DNA from: G965214625 sp965214625
GTDB lineage: Bacteria; Pseudomonadota; Gammaproteobacteria; Arenicellales; Poriferihabitantaceae
Reading direction: 5' to 3'
DNA length: 64,000 bases
Assembly (NCBI GenBank): GCA_965214625.1
Contig: OZ243962.1
Span: 2,170,001-2,234,000 of the forward strand
Shown: positions 7,166-17,067 of the stretch, one piece after another
Position numbering within the stretch: position 1 is the stretch's first letter
Layout of the letters: each line of letters begins with the position of its first letter
Notes under the pieces: model-generated
Database searches by the model: none
What the model was told of the DNA's origin: nothing
Seen by the model: only the letters and a program-made list of their open reading frames with translations
Position numbers and translations under genes: made by a program

Positions 7166-10070
7166 TGAGTCGTTCCCTTTGGGTATCAAGGAAACAACAC
7201 GGCCCGATGAGCACTTCAGTCGATTCGTTTGCACAGGGAGAGACGACCCAGGTTTTTTGCCCCTGTCGGTGGTGTCCGTTTTCAAGTAATGCCAGTGCGA
7301 TCGAATGGCCCAGTGTCGGGCTGTGAACGGATGCAGTGAGCCACCCTTTGGGTGGTTGCTGCCGGGATCGTGTGAGCGGTGAGTCGACAATGATGCCGCC
7401 TGTCGGAATGGGGGAATGCGGGCTCACCGGGGTCAATCCAACCAATTGTGGACGGAGCCGGGATTGCAATTTGGGACGATTCAACAAGGCCCGACCGACA
7501 AAATCCCTGGTCGTCGAGACCAGTTTCCCCAATCCCAGATCATAGGGGGTGGTCCGGCCATTGATTTCGCTTCCGACCGACAGATGCCCCTTCTCGATTC
7601 GCAATACATCCAGTGTTTCCAGCCCGTAGGGTGTCACGCCCAGCGGCTGACCGATATCCATGATTCTTTCAACGAAGCTGACGGCATATCCGGCAGGAAG
7701 ATTCACTTCAAAGCACAATTCCCCGGAATAGCTGACCGAGAATACCCGACAGTGTTCCTTCTCCTGAAACATGCCCTCCTGTACGCTGGCAAACGGGAAG
7801 GCCGTTTTATCGACGGTGATGCCCAGACCCAGCCGGTGCATCAGTTCCCGAGACCTCGGTCCTGCAATGGCAATCGAGGCCCAGTGCTCACTGACGGAGG
7901 TCAGTGTGACCTCCATATCCGGCCACTGTGTCTGTGCCAATTTGGTCATCCATCGCCATACCGCCGCTGCATTTGCGGTTGTGGTGGTAATGACATAGTG
8001 CCGGGCAGCCAAACGAGCGATGGTGCCGTCATCGAACACGATGCCGTCTTCTCTCAGCATCAATCCATAGCGTACCTTGCCGATGGCCATGTTGAGGATG
8101 TTGTTGCAATAGATCCTGGAAAGAAAGGCTTCCGCATCACGGCCCTTGACATCGATTTTTCCCAGCGTGGACATGTCCACAAACCCCACGCCCTCACGCA
8201 CCGCCCTGACTTCTCGGGCGACCGCCTGCGCCAGGGTCTCGTTTTCTTTTGCGAAGTATCTTGCATACAGCCAGTCGCCGGAAGTCTGAAAAACACAACC
8301 CAGTTTTTCGAATGCCTGATGAAAGGGCGTTCTGCGCAGGGGGGTGAGGTGCATACCGGTTCGGGCCCCTGTCAATGCCGCAATGGGAATCGGTGAGTAC
8401 GGCGGGCGAAACGTGGTATGACCCAGCCTGGACGGCGGCTCCCCGGTACAGGCCGAAATTTGGTCGGTCGCATTGGCCCAACTGGTCTTTCCCTGATCGG
8501 TGCCCATCCCAATCGTGGTATAGCGTTTCACCAGTTCGATATCACGATAACCCTCATCAACTGTTTGAATGATGTCGGCACGGGTCACATCATTTTGAAA
8601 ATCCACGAAGGCCCGGCCCGGTCTCTCCCGGCAGGTTGTTCCGGTGATCGAAGGGTGTCGGACAGTCGGCTGCGGATCAGCCGGTGGTGACTTGAATCCC
8701 AGCTGGGACAGGACCTGGCTGGCCTGAAATTCGCTGTCTTTGCGGATCAGGTCCAGATTGAAAATGCCGCGACTGCCCCCCAATGCAAGCAAACAGCCGT
8801 TTTGCTCAGGGGCTGTCGTCGCGCCTGTCTGTCGATCAAGCGACAGGTCGTTTCGGACATGCGCTGCCAAATGGACCGTCGGCGTCCATCCCCCGGACAT
8901 GCAGATCAGGTCACAGGCATAGTGCAGCACGTTGTTCTTTACAGTTTTAACCGATACCGAACTGATCCGGTGTCTTCCCCGGGTATTGACGATGCGTTGG
9001 CCAGCCTCCAGCGATCCTGCAATTCCGATCCCTGCGGCATCGAGATCAGCGATGGTCATACGTGCTTCCTCGTCATCGGCAATCGCCAGAAATGCCCGTT
9101 TCCCGGGTCGCACGGCATAGCGATGCATATACTCTCTGACGGCTCCCGCCAACATGATCCCGGGCCGGTCATTATTGGGGAAAACCAGGGGTCTTTCGAT
9201 AGCGCCGCTGGCCAACAGGATACGCTTGGCACGGATTTTCCAGATAACACGGGCGCACTTGCCACTGCGGGTTTCGCAAGCCAGAACCAGGCCATGATCG
9301 TATTGTCCGAATGCCACGGTCGACGGCAGCACGGTAACATTCGGATATTGCGTCAGCGTTTTGATCGTCTCTGACAACCAGTTGTCTACAATCCGATTGT
9401 CATGATTTCGCTTTCTCCACAACAGGCAGCCCCCCAATTGCCGATCCTGTTCGACCACAATTACCTGTGCCCCTTGTCGGGCGCACACCAGGGCGGCATT
9501 CAGTCCGGCCGGCCCACTGCCGATGACCAGTATCTGACAGAACTTGTGGTGCTGGTCTGCCTCCACGCTTTGTTTGATGGAACCCATATCGCCGGCACGT
9601 ATCCGGCCCGAGCCGGCGAATTGCCGGATGACCTTTTCATACAGTCGATGCCAGCCCCATCCCGGCCATTTGAATGTCTTGTAGTAAAAGCCCGCCTGCA
9701 GCAGTCTGGAGCCCCAAACCAGCATGCCCGACAGGTCAACGTGTCTGGACGGCCAGTTGTTTTGACTCTTTACAGCCAGTCCTTCTGTGAGCAACACCTC
9801 GGTGGCCTTGAGGTTGGGAAATGGATGGCCATTGGTATCAGTGCACGTGACCAATGCCGAGGGTTCCTCCAATCCGCACGACAGGATGCCTCGGGGTCGA
9901 TGAAACCTGATTGAGCGTGCCACAAGGTGAATGTCGTGCGCCAATAATGCCGAGGCGACCGTGTCCCCCTCAAATCCCGACAGTTTGTGTCCATCAAATG
10001 TGAATGTCAGCGGTCTTGACCGATCAATCGTACTGCCGAATAACGGTGCATCGAGCCGATTAACCTGCAT
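7158..10070 (-). CDS. soxA: Sarcosine oxidase alpha subunit
   Basis: Large (about 970 residues) subunit of the heterotetrameric enzyme that oxidises sarcosine to glycine, passing the methyl carbon to tetrahydrofolate with H2O2 as by-product. Domain order is visible. An N-terminal ferredoxin-like segment (FTFDGHKLSGFEGDTVASAL) comes first. Next is an NAD/FAD Rossmann domain with VIGSGPAGLNAA around residue 185 and SGAIERPLVFPNNDRPG later. The last 370 or so residues form a GcvT-type folate domain with YGLMLREDGIVFDDG. I prefer the ATG at 10070 (MQVNRLDAPL), which overlaps the soxD stop by 11 bases, over the ATG at 10124, because homologues begin at this point. Confidence 0.95.
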   Translation of the reverse strand: MQVNRLDAPLFGSTIDRSRPLTFTFDGHKLSGFEGDTVASALLAHDIHLVARSIRFHRPRGILSCGLEEPSALVTCTDTNGHPFPNLKATEVLLTEGLAVKSQNNWPSRHVDLSGMLVWGSRLLQAGFYYKTFKWPGWGWHRLYEKVIRQFAGSGRIRAGDMGSIKQSVEADQHHKFCQILVIGSGPAGLNAALVCARQGAQVIVVEQDRQLGGCLLWRKRNHDNRIVDNWLSETIKTLTQYPNVTVLPSTVAFGQYDHGLVLACETRSGKCARVIWKIRAKRILLASGAIERPLVFPNNDRPGIMLAGAVREYMHRYAVRPGKRAFLAIADDEEARMTIADLDAAGIGIAGSLEAGQRIVNTRGRHRISSVSVKTVKNNVLHYACDLICMSGGWTPTVHLAAHVRNDLSLDRQTGATTAPEQNGCLLALGGSRGIFNLDLIRKDSEFQASQVLSQLGFKSPPADPQPTVRHPSITGTTCRERPGRAFVDFQNDVTRADIIQTVDEGYRDIELVKRYTTIGMGTDQGKTSWANATDQISACTGEPPSRLGHTTFRPPYSPIPIAALTGARTGMHLTPLRRTPFHQAFEKLGCVFQTSGDWLYARYFAKENETLAQAVAREVRAVREGVGFVDMSTLGKIDVKGRDAEAFLSRIYCNNILNMAIGKVRYGLMLREDGIVFDDGTIARLAARHYVITTTTANAAAVWRWMTKLAQTQWPDMEVTLTSVSEHWASIAIAGPRSRELMHRLGLGITVDKTAFPFASVQEGMFQEKEHCRVFSVSYSGELCFEVNLPAGYAVSFVERIMDIGQPLGVTPYGLETLDVLRIEKGHLSVGSEINGRTTPYDLGLGKLVSTTRDFVGRALLNRPKLQSRLRPQLVGLTPVSPHSPIPTGGIIVDSPLTRSRQQPPKGWLTASVHSPTLGHSIALALLENGHHRQGQKTWVVSPCANESTEVLIGPCCFLDTQRERLNG

Positions 10071-10353
10071 GGTCACGGCCTGAAGCGCCTGCCGGGCCTG
10101 TTCCGGATGCCCCGCTGAAGGCATGGGTCTGTGTATTGCGTATTACCGAAAACCAGCGTTCACAACCGGCTCGGTGATACCACAGTTCCTGAATATCTCC
10201 CCGGGTGTTCTCCCGCAGGTGAATCACGCGGTGCCAAGTGGTGACCGACGAGGTCGGGGGATCAGTGATCTGCGGGAAGACAATATGGTTTCCGCCGTAG
10301 TCGAACTCGCTCTCATCGCGTAAACCGCACCATGGGCAGGGAATGAGCAACAT
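10060..10353 (-). CDS. soxD: Sarcosine oxidase delta subunit
   Basis: 97-residue zinc-binding subunit. The N-terminus is diagnostic: MLLIPCPWCGLRDESEFDYG gives the CPWCG pair, and the second zinc ligands come from H and C in the YHRAGCERWF segment (about residues 59-68). It packs on the alpha subunit and is needed for assembly. It starts six bases after soxB and overlaps soxA, as expected for a tightly coupled operon. Confidence 0.95.
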   Translation of the reverse strand: MLLIPCPWCGLRDESEFDYGGNHIVFPQITDPPTSSVTTWHRVIHLRENTRGDIQELWYHRAGCERWFSVIRNTQTHAFSGASGTGPAGASGRDHAG

Positions 10354-10358
10354 GGTGA

Positions 10359-11645
10359 TTAGTGTAACCAGGGATAGGGGCCGACACCGCTATCGTCAAT
10401 CAGGTTGCCGTTTTCAAAGCGGTCCAGTGAGAATGGGGCCATCAGGGTCGGCGTCGAATTGTGAGCGATCAACTCGGACAATAACCAACCCACGGCAGGG
10501 GTCGCCTTGAACCCGGAATAGCCCCATCCACAGTTCAGATACAGATTGTCGATCGGTGTCTTGCCCATAATGGCATTTCCATCCATCGTGATGTCGGCGG
10601 TGCCGGACCAGTGGCGCATGAGTCTGAGATTGGACAGGAAGGGGAAGAGTTGTGTGGTTCGAACAATGACCTCCTCGATTTTCGAAAACGAGCCTCGTCT
10701 GGCAAATGAGGGATAGCCATCCGTCGTGCCTCCGAAAATGAACTCGCCCTTGTCTGTCTGACTGAGATACGACAGTCCGGCATTGTAGTTCACCACGACA
10801 TCCAGAGCGGGCTTCACCGGTTCTGACACGAAGGCCTGTACATTGATCGACTCAAGCGGCAGCGAAAGTCCCGCCATCGCCGCGACCTGGGACGTCGATC
10901 CGGCAACACAAACAAGCACCTTCTCACAGCGCACCGTTCCCTGACCGGTTTGCACGCCACGGATCCGGCCGTTGCACAATTCAAAACCCGTGACCGGACA
11001 ATGTTGCTGCACCTGAATGCCGTTTTCAGAGGCTGATTTGGCGAATCCCCAGGCAACGGCATCATGGCGGACCACTCCGCCCTTTTCCTGGACCAGTGCA
11101 CCGACAACGGGAAAGCGCAGGGTGTCACTCAAATCGATTTGGGGTACCCGTTGCTGCAGTTGTTGGCGATTCAAAATGCTCGCCTCGGCCCCTCTCAGGC
11201 ACATGCTGTTTGCCCGCACCGTGAAATGCTCCAGTTCACCTTCCGAGTGGGCCAGATCGATGTAGCCTCTCGGGGAATACATCAGGTTGAAACCAAGTTC
11301 CGAACCGAGTGTTTCCCAAAGCTGCAAGGCGAAATGCTTTAATTGGAAACTCGCTTCGAGCAAGTAGTCGGATCGCACGATCGTGGTGTTGCGAGCGGTA
11401 TTCCCACCCCCCAGCCAGCCCGCCTCCAGGACCAGCACATTGGTCATGCCGAATCGGCTGGCGAGGTAATGCGCCGTCGCGAGGCCGTGGCTTCCGCCAC
11501 CGACAATGACGATGTCGTAATGTTGGCGAAGCGGTGTTTCCGGCAGGATGTTTGGCCAGGGGAGGGATCCCAATGCATTGCGTAATAACGAGAAACCCGA
11601 ATAGTTCAACGTGACGTTTGCTCCCTCACGAAAAGCCCTTTCCAC
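10359..11645 (-). CDS. soxB: Sarcosine oxidase beta subunit
   Basis: 428-residue FAD subunit where sarcosine is oxidised. YDIVIVGGGSHGLATAHYLA near residue 43 is the Rossmann FAD site. The GNTARNTTIVRSDYL block after it is the region that covalently holds FMN/FAD in SoxB proteins. The late GWGYSGFKATPAVGW motif (about residue 375) is typical of the DAO family. The frame opens with GTG at 11645. Homologues begin around YSGFSLLRNA, so an internal TTG at 11609, which has GAGGGAG upstream, is a possible alternative start. It follows the TPP enzyme by nine bases. Confidence 0.94.
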   Translation of the reverse strand: MERAFREGANVTLNYSGFSLLRNALGSLPWPNILPETPLRQHYDIVIVGGGSHGLATAHYLASRFGMTNVLVLEAGWLGGGNTARNTTIVRSDYLLEASFQLKHFALQLWETLGSELGFNLMYSPRGYIDLAHSEGELEHFTVRANSMCLRGAEASILNRQQLQQRVPQIDLSDTLRFPVVGALVQEKGGVVRHDAVAWGFAKSASENGIQVQQHCPVTGFELCNGRIRGVQTGQGTVRCEKVLVCVAGSTSQVAAMAGLSLPLESINVQAFVSEPVKPALDVVVNYNAGLSYLSQTDKGEFIFGGTTDGYPSFARRGSFSKIEEVIVRTTQLFPFLSNLRLMRHWSGTADITMDGNAIMGKTPIDNLYLNCGWGYSGFKATPAVGWLLSELIAHNSTPTLMAPFSLDRFENGNLIDDSGVGPYPWLH

Positions 11646-11654
11646 CCAAGGGAT

Positions 11655-13265
11655 TTATTCGGGTTGCAGCCATGCGTCGTCTTCCCTGACCTCAATGATC
11701 GAAGGCCCCTGATGATCAAAAGCAGCCGTCAGGGCCTGAACAAACGATGCCTGATCCCGTACCCGGGTGCCAGGACAACCGAAGGCCTCTGCCAGCTTGA
11801 CAAAGTCAGGTGCCTTGGGGTTGACCCCGATTTGGGGTATTTCCCGTTTTACCATGCCGTCGCGAATCATCGCATAACTGTGATTGTGCCAGATGATGAT
11901 CGGAATGCTGAGGTGCTCTTCCACTGCAGTGGCGACCTCGTTGACCGTGAACATGAAACCACCGTCGCCCACCAGGGCCACCACAGCGGTGTCCGGTTTG
12001 GCCAGTTTCGCTCCAATGGCCCCCGGGACGGCACAACCCAGTGTCCCGAAACCGGCGGGATAAAACCAGGTGCGGGGCAATGCCGTTTTCATGGCCGCGG
12101 TCCCGGTATACACCACCTGGGCAATGTCACCCATGATGATGGCTTCCTCCGGCAAGACGGAACGCAAGGTATCAAGCAGCGTGATATGCTGCCGTTCCAC
12201 CGCGGTGTAGTCATTTTGTTGTTGCTTGCGCACCCGATCGAGTTCCGCAACCGTCTCCCGTGCCTTCCCGGACAGCCCCCGGTTCTTCACTTGTGAGATC
12301 ATCATTTTACAGGCAGCACGGGCATCGCCTTGTACGGCGATGGTGGCGGGAAACGCATCATGAAACCGTGCCGGATCAATGTCCACTCGAATGACCTTGC
12401 CGTTCACCGGCAAGTCATAGATAAAGCTGTCCGCTTCGCCCAATTCGGTACCAATGGCCAAAATCACATCCGCTGTCCCGAGATATTGTTGTACGGCCGG
12501 ACTGATGATGCCACCGCCCAGGCTCAGTGGGTGGGAATCCGCCACGATGCCTTTCCCTGCATTGGACGCAATCACGCCGGTATTCAGCAATTCAGCCAGT
12601 GTGGTGACTTCCTTCGAGGCGTGTTGGCTACCGCCTCCCACGAGGATCACCGGACGGGCAGCACGGGCGAGCAGGTCAATCGACGCATGGATCGAAGATT
12701 CCGTCGGTGCGGGTTTCTCTGACAGGGGGTATGCTTGCCATGGCTTGTCAACCGGCATTTCCATGACGTCGATGGGAATCGCGATATGCACCGGACGGGG
12801 ACGGCGTGAATGGAAAATGGCAAATGCCCGGGCGATCAAGGTCGGTATTTCATCAGGATGATGGACCAGTACGCTGAACGCAGTCATGGGTGCGGTAATG
12901 GCACATAAATCCGTGGTTTCATGCAGTCGCCCCCAGCCCTTGCCGAGCGAGGGACGATCATTGGCGCTCGAGATGACGAGCATCGGGATGGAGTCTGCAT
13001 AGGCCTGCCCGATCCCGGTCGACGCATTGGTCACGCCCGGCCCGGTAATGAGGGTGCAAACCCCCGGCTTGCCGGTGACTCTGGCAAAGCCGTCCGCCAT
13101 GAAGCTGGCACCCTGTTCATTGCGCGGAGTGATCGCCCGGATTTGACTGTCTGCAATGCCCCGGTATAACTCCAGCGTATGTTCGCCCGGAATCCCGAAG
13201 ACCATGGACACGCCGTATTCATGCAACAGGTGCATCAGTGCTTCTCCACAGGTCTTGACCGCCAT
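11655..13265 (-). CDS. Thiamine-diphosphate-dependent acetolactate synthase-family enzyme (AruI-like)
   Basis: 536-residue TPP enzyme of the acetolactate synthase/2-oxoacid decarboxylase family. The activating glutamate is present (RNEQGASFMADG, Glu50), which excludes glyoxylate carboligase. The central domain has ILVGGGSQHA, and the C-terminal TPP/Mg motif runs from GDGGFMFT to the Asn in WHNHSY (GDG-x26-N style). The N-terminal pattern (CGEALMHLLHEYGVSMVFGIPGEHTLELYRG) most resembles proteins annotated as 5-guanidino-2-oxopentanoate decarboxylase. As first gene of the sox operon, only nine bases before soxB, it may act on a 2-oxoacid or aldehyde formed during betaine/sarcosine catabolism. 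The substrate is not known. Confidence 0.88.
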   Translation of the reverse strand: MAVKTCGEALMHLLHEYGVSMVFGIPGEHTLELYRGIADSQIRAITPRNEQGASFMADGFARVTGKPGVCTLITGPGVTNASTGIGQAYADSIPMLVISSANDRPSLGKGWGRLHETTDLCAITAPMTAFSVLVHHPDEIPTLIARAFAIFHSRRPRPVHIAIPIDVMEMPVDKPWQAYPLSEKPAPTESSIHASIDLLARAARPVILVGGGSQHASKEVTTLAELLNTGVIASNAGKGIVADSHPLSLGGGIISPAVQQYLGTADVILAIGTELGEADSFIYDLPVNGKVIRVDIDPARFHDAFPATIAVQGDARAACKMMISQVKNRGLSGKARETVAELDRVRKQQQNDYTAVERQHITLLDTLRSVLPEEAIIMGDIAQVVYTGTAAMKTALPRTWFYPAGFGTLGCAVPGAIGAKLAKPDTAVVALVGDGGFMFTVNEVATAVEEHLSIPIIIWHNHSYAMIRDGMVKREIPQIGVNPKAPDFVKLAEAFGCPGTRVRDQASFVQALTAAFDHQGPSIIEVREDDAWLQPE

Positions 13266-13413
13266 CGGTTTCTCCGCAAGTAAGGGATCGGATAAGGATT
13301 CGTGTCTGCAATGCTACAATGGTCCTGAGAAAAACGTCAACATCTGTGATCTCTGATGGCGAATCCCGTATCGATTGGGCCTTGCAAAGCAGATAGACCC
13401 GTTATTACAATTC

Positions 13414-13429
13414 TGTGATCACAGTCACG
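13414..13429. promoter_or_regulatory. CRP-like palindrome between divergent operons
   Basis: TGTGA, six bases, TCACG: one mismatch from the CRP/Vfr consensus TGTGA-N6-TCACA. It also contains a perfect 12-bp palindrome CTGTGATCACAG. It lies 20 bases before the hisC start and in the shared 183-bp control region with the divergent TPP/sox operon. A similar half (CTGTGATC) occurs near 13343. Function is inference. Confidence 0.35.
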
Positions 13430-13448
13430 TATCCCTAGTTTTCTGAAA

Positions 13449-14552
13449 ATGAGTACCGCCGTTTCAATTACCCCGAAATCCGGGCTGGATTCCGTCGATT
13501 ACTATATGGTCGGCATTTCAAAACTCGCCGGATTCGAAAAACCGATCAAGCTCTCTTCGAATGAATCGGCGCTTGGGATGAGTCCACTGGCCAGGGAGGC
13601 GGGTATCCGATCTTTGGAACAGAGCCACTTGTATCCTGAAGTGGATACCGAAAGACTCGCAACCGTCATTGGTGCCTGTTATCACCTGGAACCGGAGAGA
13701 ATGGCCTTTGGTCCGGGATCAGATGAACTGCTTCAGCGTATCGTCAATACCTTTTCAGGTCCGGGTGAACAGTTGATACATAGCAAGCATGCGTACATGC
13801 AGTTTCCGATTTATGCGAAACTGGCTGGCGCCACCCCGGTGGCAGCCGACGACAGCGATTTCCACTATTGCGCCGACTCCATCCTTGATCGGGTGACCGA
13901 TCAAACCCGAATTGTCTTGCTGGCCAACCCGGACAATCCTTCGGGCACTTATTTGACCGCATCCGAAATTCGCCGACTGCACCGCCATTTGCCGGCCAAT
14001 GTGTTGCTCATCATCGATGCGGCTTACGAGGAGTTCGCACTGGTTGAGGATTACGAGTCCGGCACCCGACTGGTTCATGAATTCGAGAATATCATCGTTA
14101 CCCGGACATTTTCCAAGGTGTACGGCATGGCCGGCTTGCGTTTGGGCTGGTGCTATGGACCGCAATGGGCGATTGACCTGTTGACCCGGATTGGTCCCTC
14201 GTTTCCGGTCAATGTCGTTGCCTTTGCCACGGCCATCGCCTGTATCGAGGATACCAGGCACACCCGAAAGGTACTCGACCACACGAAAAAATGGGTTGAG
14301 AAGCTGAGCCATGCCTTTACCGGTCTCGGTCTGAAGGCCTATCCCAGCCAGACCAATTTTGTCCTGGTCGGATTCCCGCCGGGCAGCGCCCACAGTGCCG
14401 ATGAAACCAATCGGTATCTGAATGACCATGGTATCATTCCAAGGCAGTTCGCCGTTGATGGATTCCGGGACAAGTTACGATTTACCGTGGGAACCGAAGA
14501 CGAAATGAAAAAGACGATCGGAATCATGCAGCAATTTTTCCAGTCGGTCTAG
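13449..14552 (+). CDS. hisC: Histidinol-phosphate aminotransferase family protein
   Basis: 367-residue fold-type I PLP aminotransferase. The N-terminal IKLSSNESALGMSP is the classic HisC substrate/cofactor entry. NPDNPSGTYL carries the PLP-contacting Asn. TRTFSKVYGMAGLRLGW carries the Schiff-base lysine (about residue 221), and LRFTVGTEDE near the C-terminus holds the phosphate/carboxylate arginine. It would catalyse the glutamate-dependent amination in histidine synthesis, or act on aromatic amino acids as some HisC paralogues do. No other his genes are nearby, and it is divergent from the sox operon, so it could be a paralogue with a catabolic role. Confidence 0.88.
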   Translation: MSTAVSITPKSGLDSVDYYMVGISKLAGFEKPIKLSSNESALGMSPLAREAGIRSLEQSHLYPEVDTERLATVIGACYHLEPERMAFGPGSDELLQRIVNTFSGPGEQLIHSKHAYMQFPIYAKLAGATPVAADDSDFHYCADSILDRVTDQTRIVLLANPDNPSGTYLTASEIRRLHRHLPANVLLIIDAAYEEFALVEDYESGTRLVHEFENIIVTRTFSKVYGMAGLRLGWCYGPQWAIDLLTRIGPSFPVNVVAFATAIACIEDTRHTRKVLDHTKKWVEKLSHAFTGLGLKAYPSQTNFVLVGFPPGSAHSADETNRYLNDHGIIPRQFAVDGFRDKLRFTVGTEDEMKKTIGIMQQFFQSV

Positions 14553-14929
14553 CGAAGTCGGTACGGTTTGACTTCCCTGATTGTCACCATGACTCCGACC
14601 GGGCTGCAAGGGGTTGGGGTGCTCTCTGGCTTTGAGGCTGGTTGCGCCAGCGCGTCTTAACCATGTTTTTCGATGCAATCACTTGCGCCTTTGAATCAAT
14701 CCGGTTTGTACGCCCCCCGGTTGTCTTGGATGTCACTTTGTTCGAATGATCCTTCAGACACCGGGGTCAGGACAGGGCCCTCCTGCTTTGACGTTGGGGA
14801 TTGGGAATCGAGGGCTCTTTCACAAGACCAATTTGGGGTCGTGGGAATACGTTCACCACATCGACAGTGGTCTTTGGGCTGGCTGTGGATTTATCTGGCA
14901 TCGATGCAGTGTTCTACCGGGTTGATCGA
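14553..14929. other. Gene-free stretch between hisC and the hipA relic
   Basis: The two flanking genes are convergent. I see only short, non-family-like frames and no clear terminator hairpin with a T-run. Confidence 0.4.
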
Positions 14930-15965
14930 TCAGCTTTCCGGTATGGCCCATTTGAGATGGCGTAAACGGTCGGTCATCGCGACAGCGACAGAATCAAACA
15001 GGGATATCGGGAAGTCTTCCGACAGACTTTGGTATGTCTGGTCAATGGCCGCTTCAGTTTGCTGGTGAATCTGCTCAAAGAGTTCAGTCACCGTGTTACG
15101 TGAAAGTCCCGAATCCATACCGGTTCGCATGATGTGGCGTCCGATGATGTCACCCACTTTATAGTGGTTGGATTTGCCCATTCTCATCGCTAGCCAAGGC
15201 TTTCCGTTCAATTTCCCGTGCATCGACGTTTGGCTGGACGGTCAAGACATCATAAAACGGTGTCATCCGAAAACGTCCGCCTGGAAAAAAGCTAATGCTG
15301 AAATTCTTGGCATGCCCGTCGGTTGCCCCAATGAGCCAGAACAGCACGTTCGCCTTAAAAAAATCCAGGCGGTCTTGGATGGGTTCATCACTTCCGAGAA
15401 GAACCTTCATGATATCGGTGATGCCAGGGCCACCCTCGCTCTGATACTTTCGTGTCGGTGGCACAGAAAGTGCTTGGCACATGTCTTCTTGGGGCAGGCG
15501 AATCAAATGACCGTCACCTGTCCACAGGCGATCAAAGCGTTCTATAACGAGTGCTTTTTGATCATTGAACATGGTCATCTCGGCCTGCGCCATGCGTAAC
15601 CCGTAATTTTCCATCAGTTTTAGACAAAGAAATTCATTCTCGACGCTCTCGGTGAGATCCATGCCGTTAGGAAGTCTGCCAATTTGGGGCTTGATGATGA
15701 GTGTTGTCGGTGTTGTGCCACTCGGGGCAATCCATTGGCCCTTATGGTATAGCAATGCTGTTTTTCCCTGTGTTCCCGCAACGGAAATCCGCAGATCATT
15801 TTCCCGTCTTATGCCAAGCGGCGTGACATCCAGATTTTTCAAGAGGGCGGCAACCTGTTCCTCGTTCAGTGGTTCACCGTTCAACGGGTCATGTGGTTTT
15901 GGTTCCTCACCTTCTGGGATAAATTGTATTTTTTGTAGATTACGAGAAAGAGGGGCATCACTTGA
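14930..15965 (-). pseudogene. hipA: hipA toxin pseudogene (truncated and frameshifted)
   Basis: Minus-strand remnant of a HipA serine/threonine kinase toxin. Residues matching the family are clear: PLGIRRENDLRISVAG, QGKTALL, the ERFDRLW segment, RLPQEDMCQALSVP, GGPGITDIMKVLLGS, and LIGATDGHAKNFSI, which is the catalytic loop. The frame has no start beyond 15965, where a stop replaces the first hundred or so residues of HipA. Downstream the frame breaks at about 15200-15223, and the C-terminal part (GKSNHYKVGDIIGRH onward) continues in another frame to a stop at 14930. No hipB antitoxin gene is visible next to it, so the locus looks dead. Confidence 0.85.
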
Positions 15966-15968
15966 CTA

Positions 15969-16121
15969 TCACTCGACATGAAAGTGCTGGCACACCCACT
16001 CCCGTGCTTTTTCGGGAACATCAAGTCGACACAACGTAGCTGAGACCGTCACCCCCGAATCTGTCAGCGGATAGCAGCTACACCGGAATCCAAGCTGTAT
16101 AGCTGTAGATAACCGCCCCAA
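15969..16121 (-). other. Short open fragment upstream of the hipA relic
   Basis: A minus-strand frame reading about 50 codons from a TTG, ending LCRLDVPEKAREWVCQHFHVE-like residues before a TGA. It looks protein-like (balanced hydrophobic/charged pattern), and a shifted frame seems to continue upstream (about 16137), suggesting a frameshifted remnant. I cannot assign a family. Confidence 0.2.
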
Positions 16122-16371
16122 GCTCGTGGATAGTCAATTGCCCCCATTCGGTTAAATTTTCGACATACGGGCAAATTTTCAAGTAAAAAATTGAGATTTG
16201 AACGTGCATCAAAAATTTTCTGATTCGGATCTTTCCCCACTCAATGAAATAATTCGAAATGATTTAGGAAGGACAATTGCGTCTTTTATCAACAATAGTT
16301 CAGATCAGACTTTATTCTGATTCTAACTTATACCCTTACCTAGTGGTTCGTTTCATTAAATCATTGACAAA

Positions 16372-17060
16372 TCAGGCAAGGTCCAGGTCGAACTTGCGCC
16401 AGCGGAACGGAACAAGGTGGCATTCATCTCGTCAATACCCTGAAGGATGCATGACTTCAGTTCATCCAGAGACGCCCCCCGGATATGGCGCAAGAAGGTG
16501 CGCGCCATTTTGGAAAAGGGCCTTTCGATCAGGTTCAGCCAGGCACCGTGCTTTGGGGTATGGACATAGACGAAGCGACCGGACCGGGTCTTGAGATACG
16601 CCATGGTTTCGCGAGAAATATGGGGCGAGTGGTTGTCCAGTATGACATGGATGATGGCGTTGGGCGGATAATGCTGATGCAGGCGTTCCAGCAGGGCGAT
16701 GAACTCACAGGAGCGATGTCTCGGTTCGACGTGGGCGATGAGTTCGCCGCTGTGCAGATCCAGCGCGGCCAGAATCGACAGGGTGCCATGACGGATAGTT
16801 TCCGGGTCGCGTGACCAAGCCGGGGGTTTCCCCGACACGGGGGCGGTCCGGTGTCGGGGTGCCGAGGGCCTGGACCCCCGGTTTCTCGTCGACGGAGACC
16901 GTGTAGATGATCGGGGCCGGGGGATTGTTGGGATTCGCCGTCGGGATATCACCCGCGGCTGGGGTCATAAAGACCGCCCGATAGACCATCAGCACGTCGT
17001 GCCTCTTGCGTTCAAACTCGTCGTCCCGCCGTTCCAGGCAATAACGCACCGATTGCGATA
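16372..17060 (-). mobile_element. IS630-family transposase remnant
   Basis: Degenerate DDE transposase of the IS630/Tc1 type. The first catalytic Asp is in YTVSVDEKPGVQAL (frame open 16705-17049). The second (VILDNHSPH) and the Glu (WLNLIERPFSK) are in a different frame open 16356-16952, so at least one frameshift lies near 16850. A second shift near 16400 separates the normal ending PFRWRKFDLDLA, whose stop is at 16372. The first 100 or more residues are missing: the coding match starts at about SQSVRYCLERRDDEFER near 17060, directly beside the glycosyltransferase stop at 17068. No complete terminal inverted repeats were found. Confidence 0.85.
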
Positions 17061-17067
17061 AGGTTTA

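Noticed and set aside
6614..7390. Longer 258-codon version of the soxG frame
   Set aside because: The extra 75 codons lie inside soxA and are not SoxG-like; the ATG at 7165 gives the normal size and overlap.
8802..9374. 190-codon plus-strand frame within soxA
   Set aside because: Shadow of the Rossmann domain of soxA.
13755..14429. 224-codon minus-strand frame within hisC
   Set aside because: Antisense of conserved HisC blocks.
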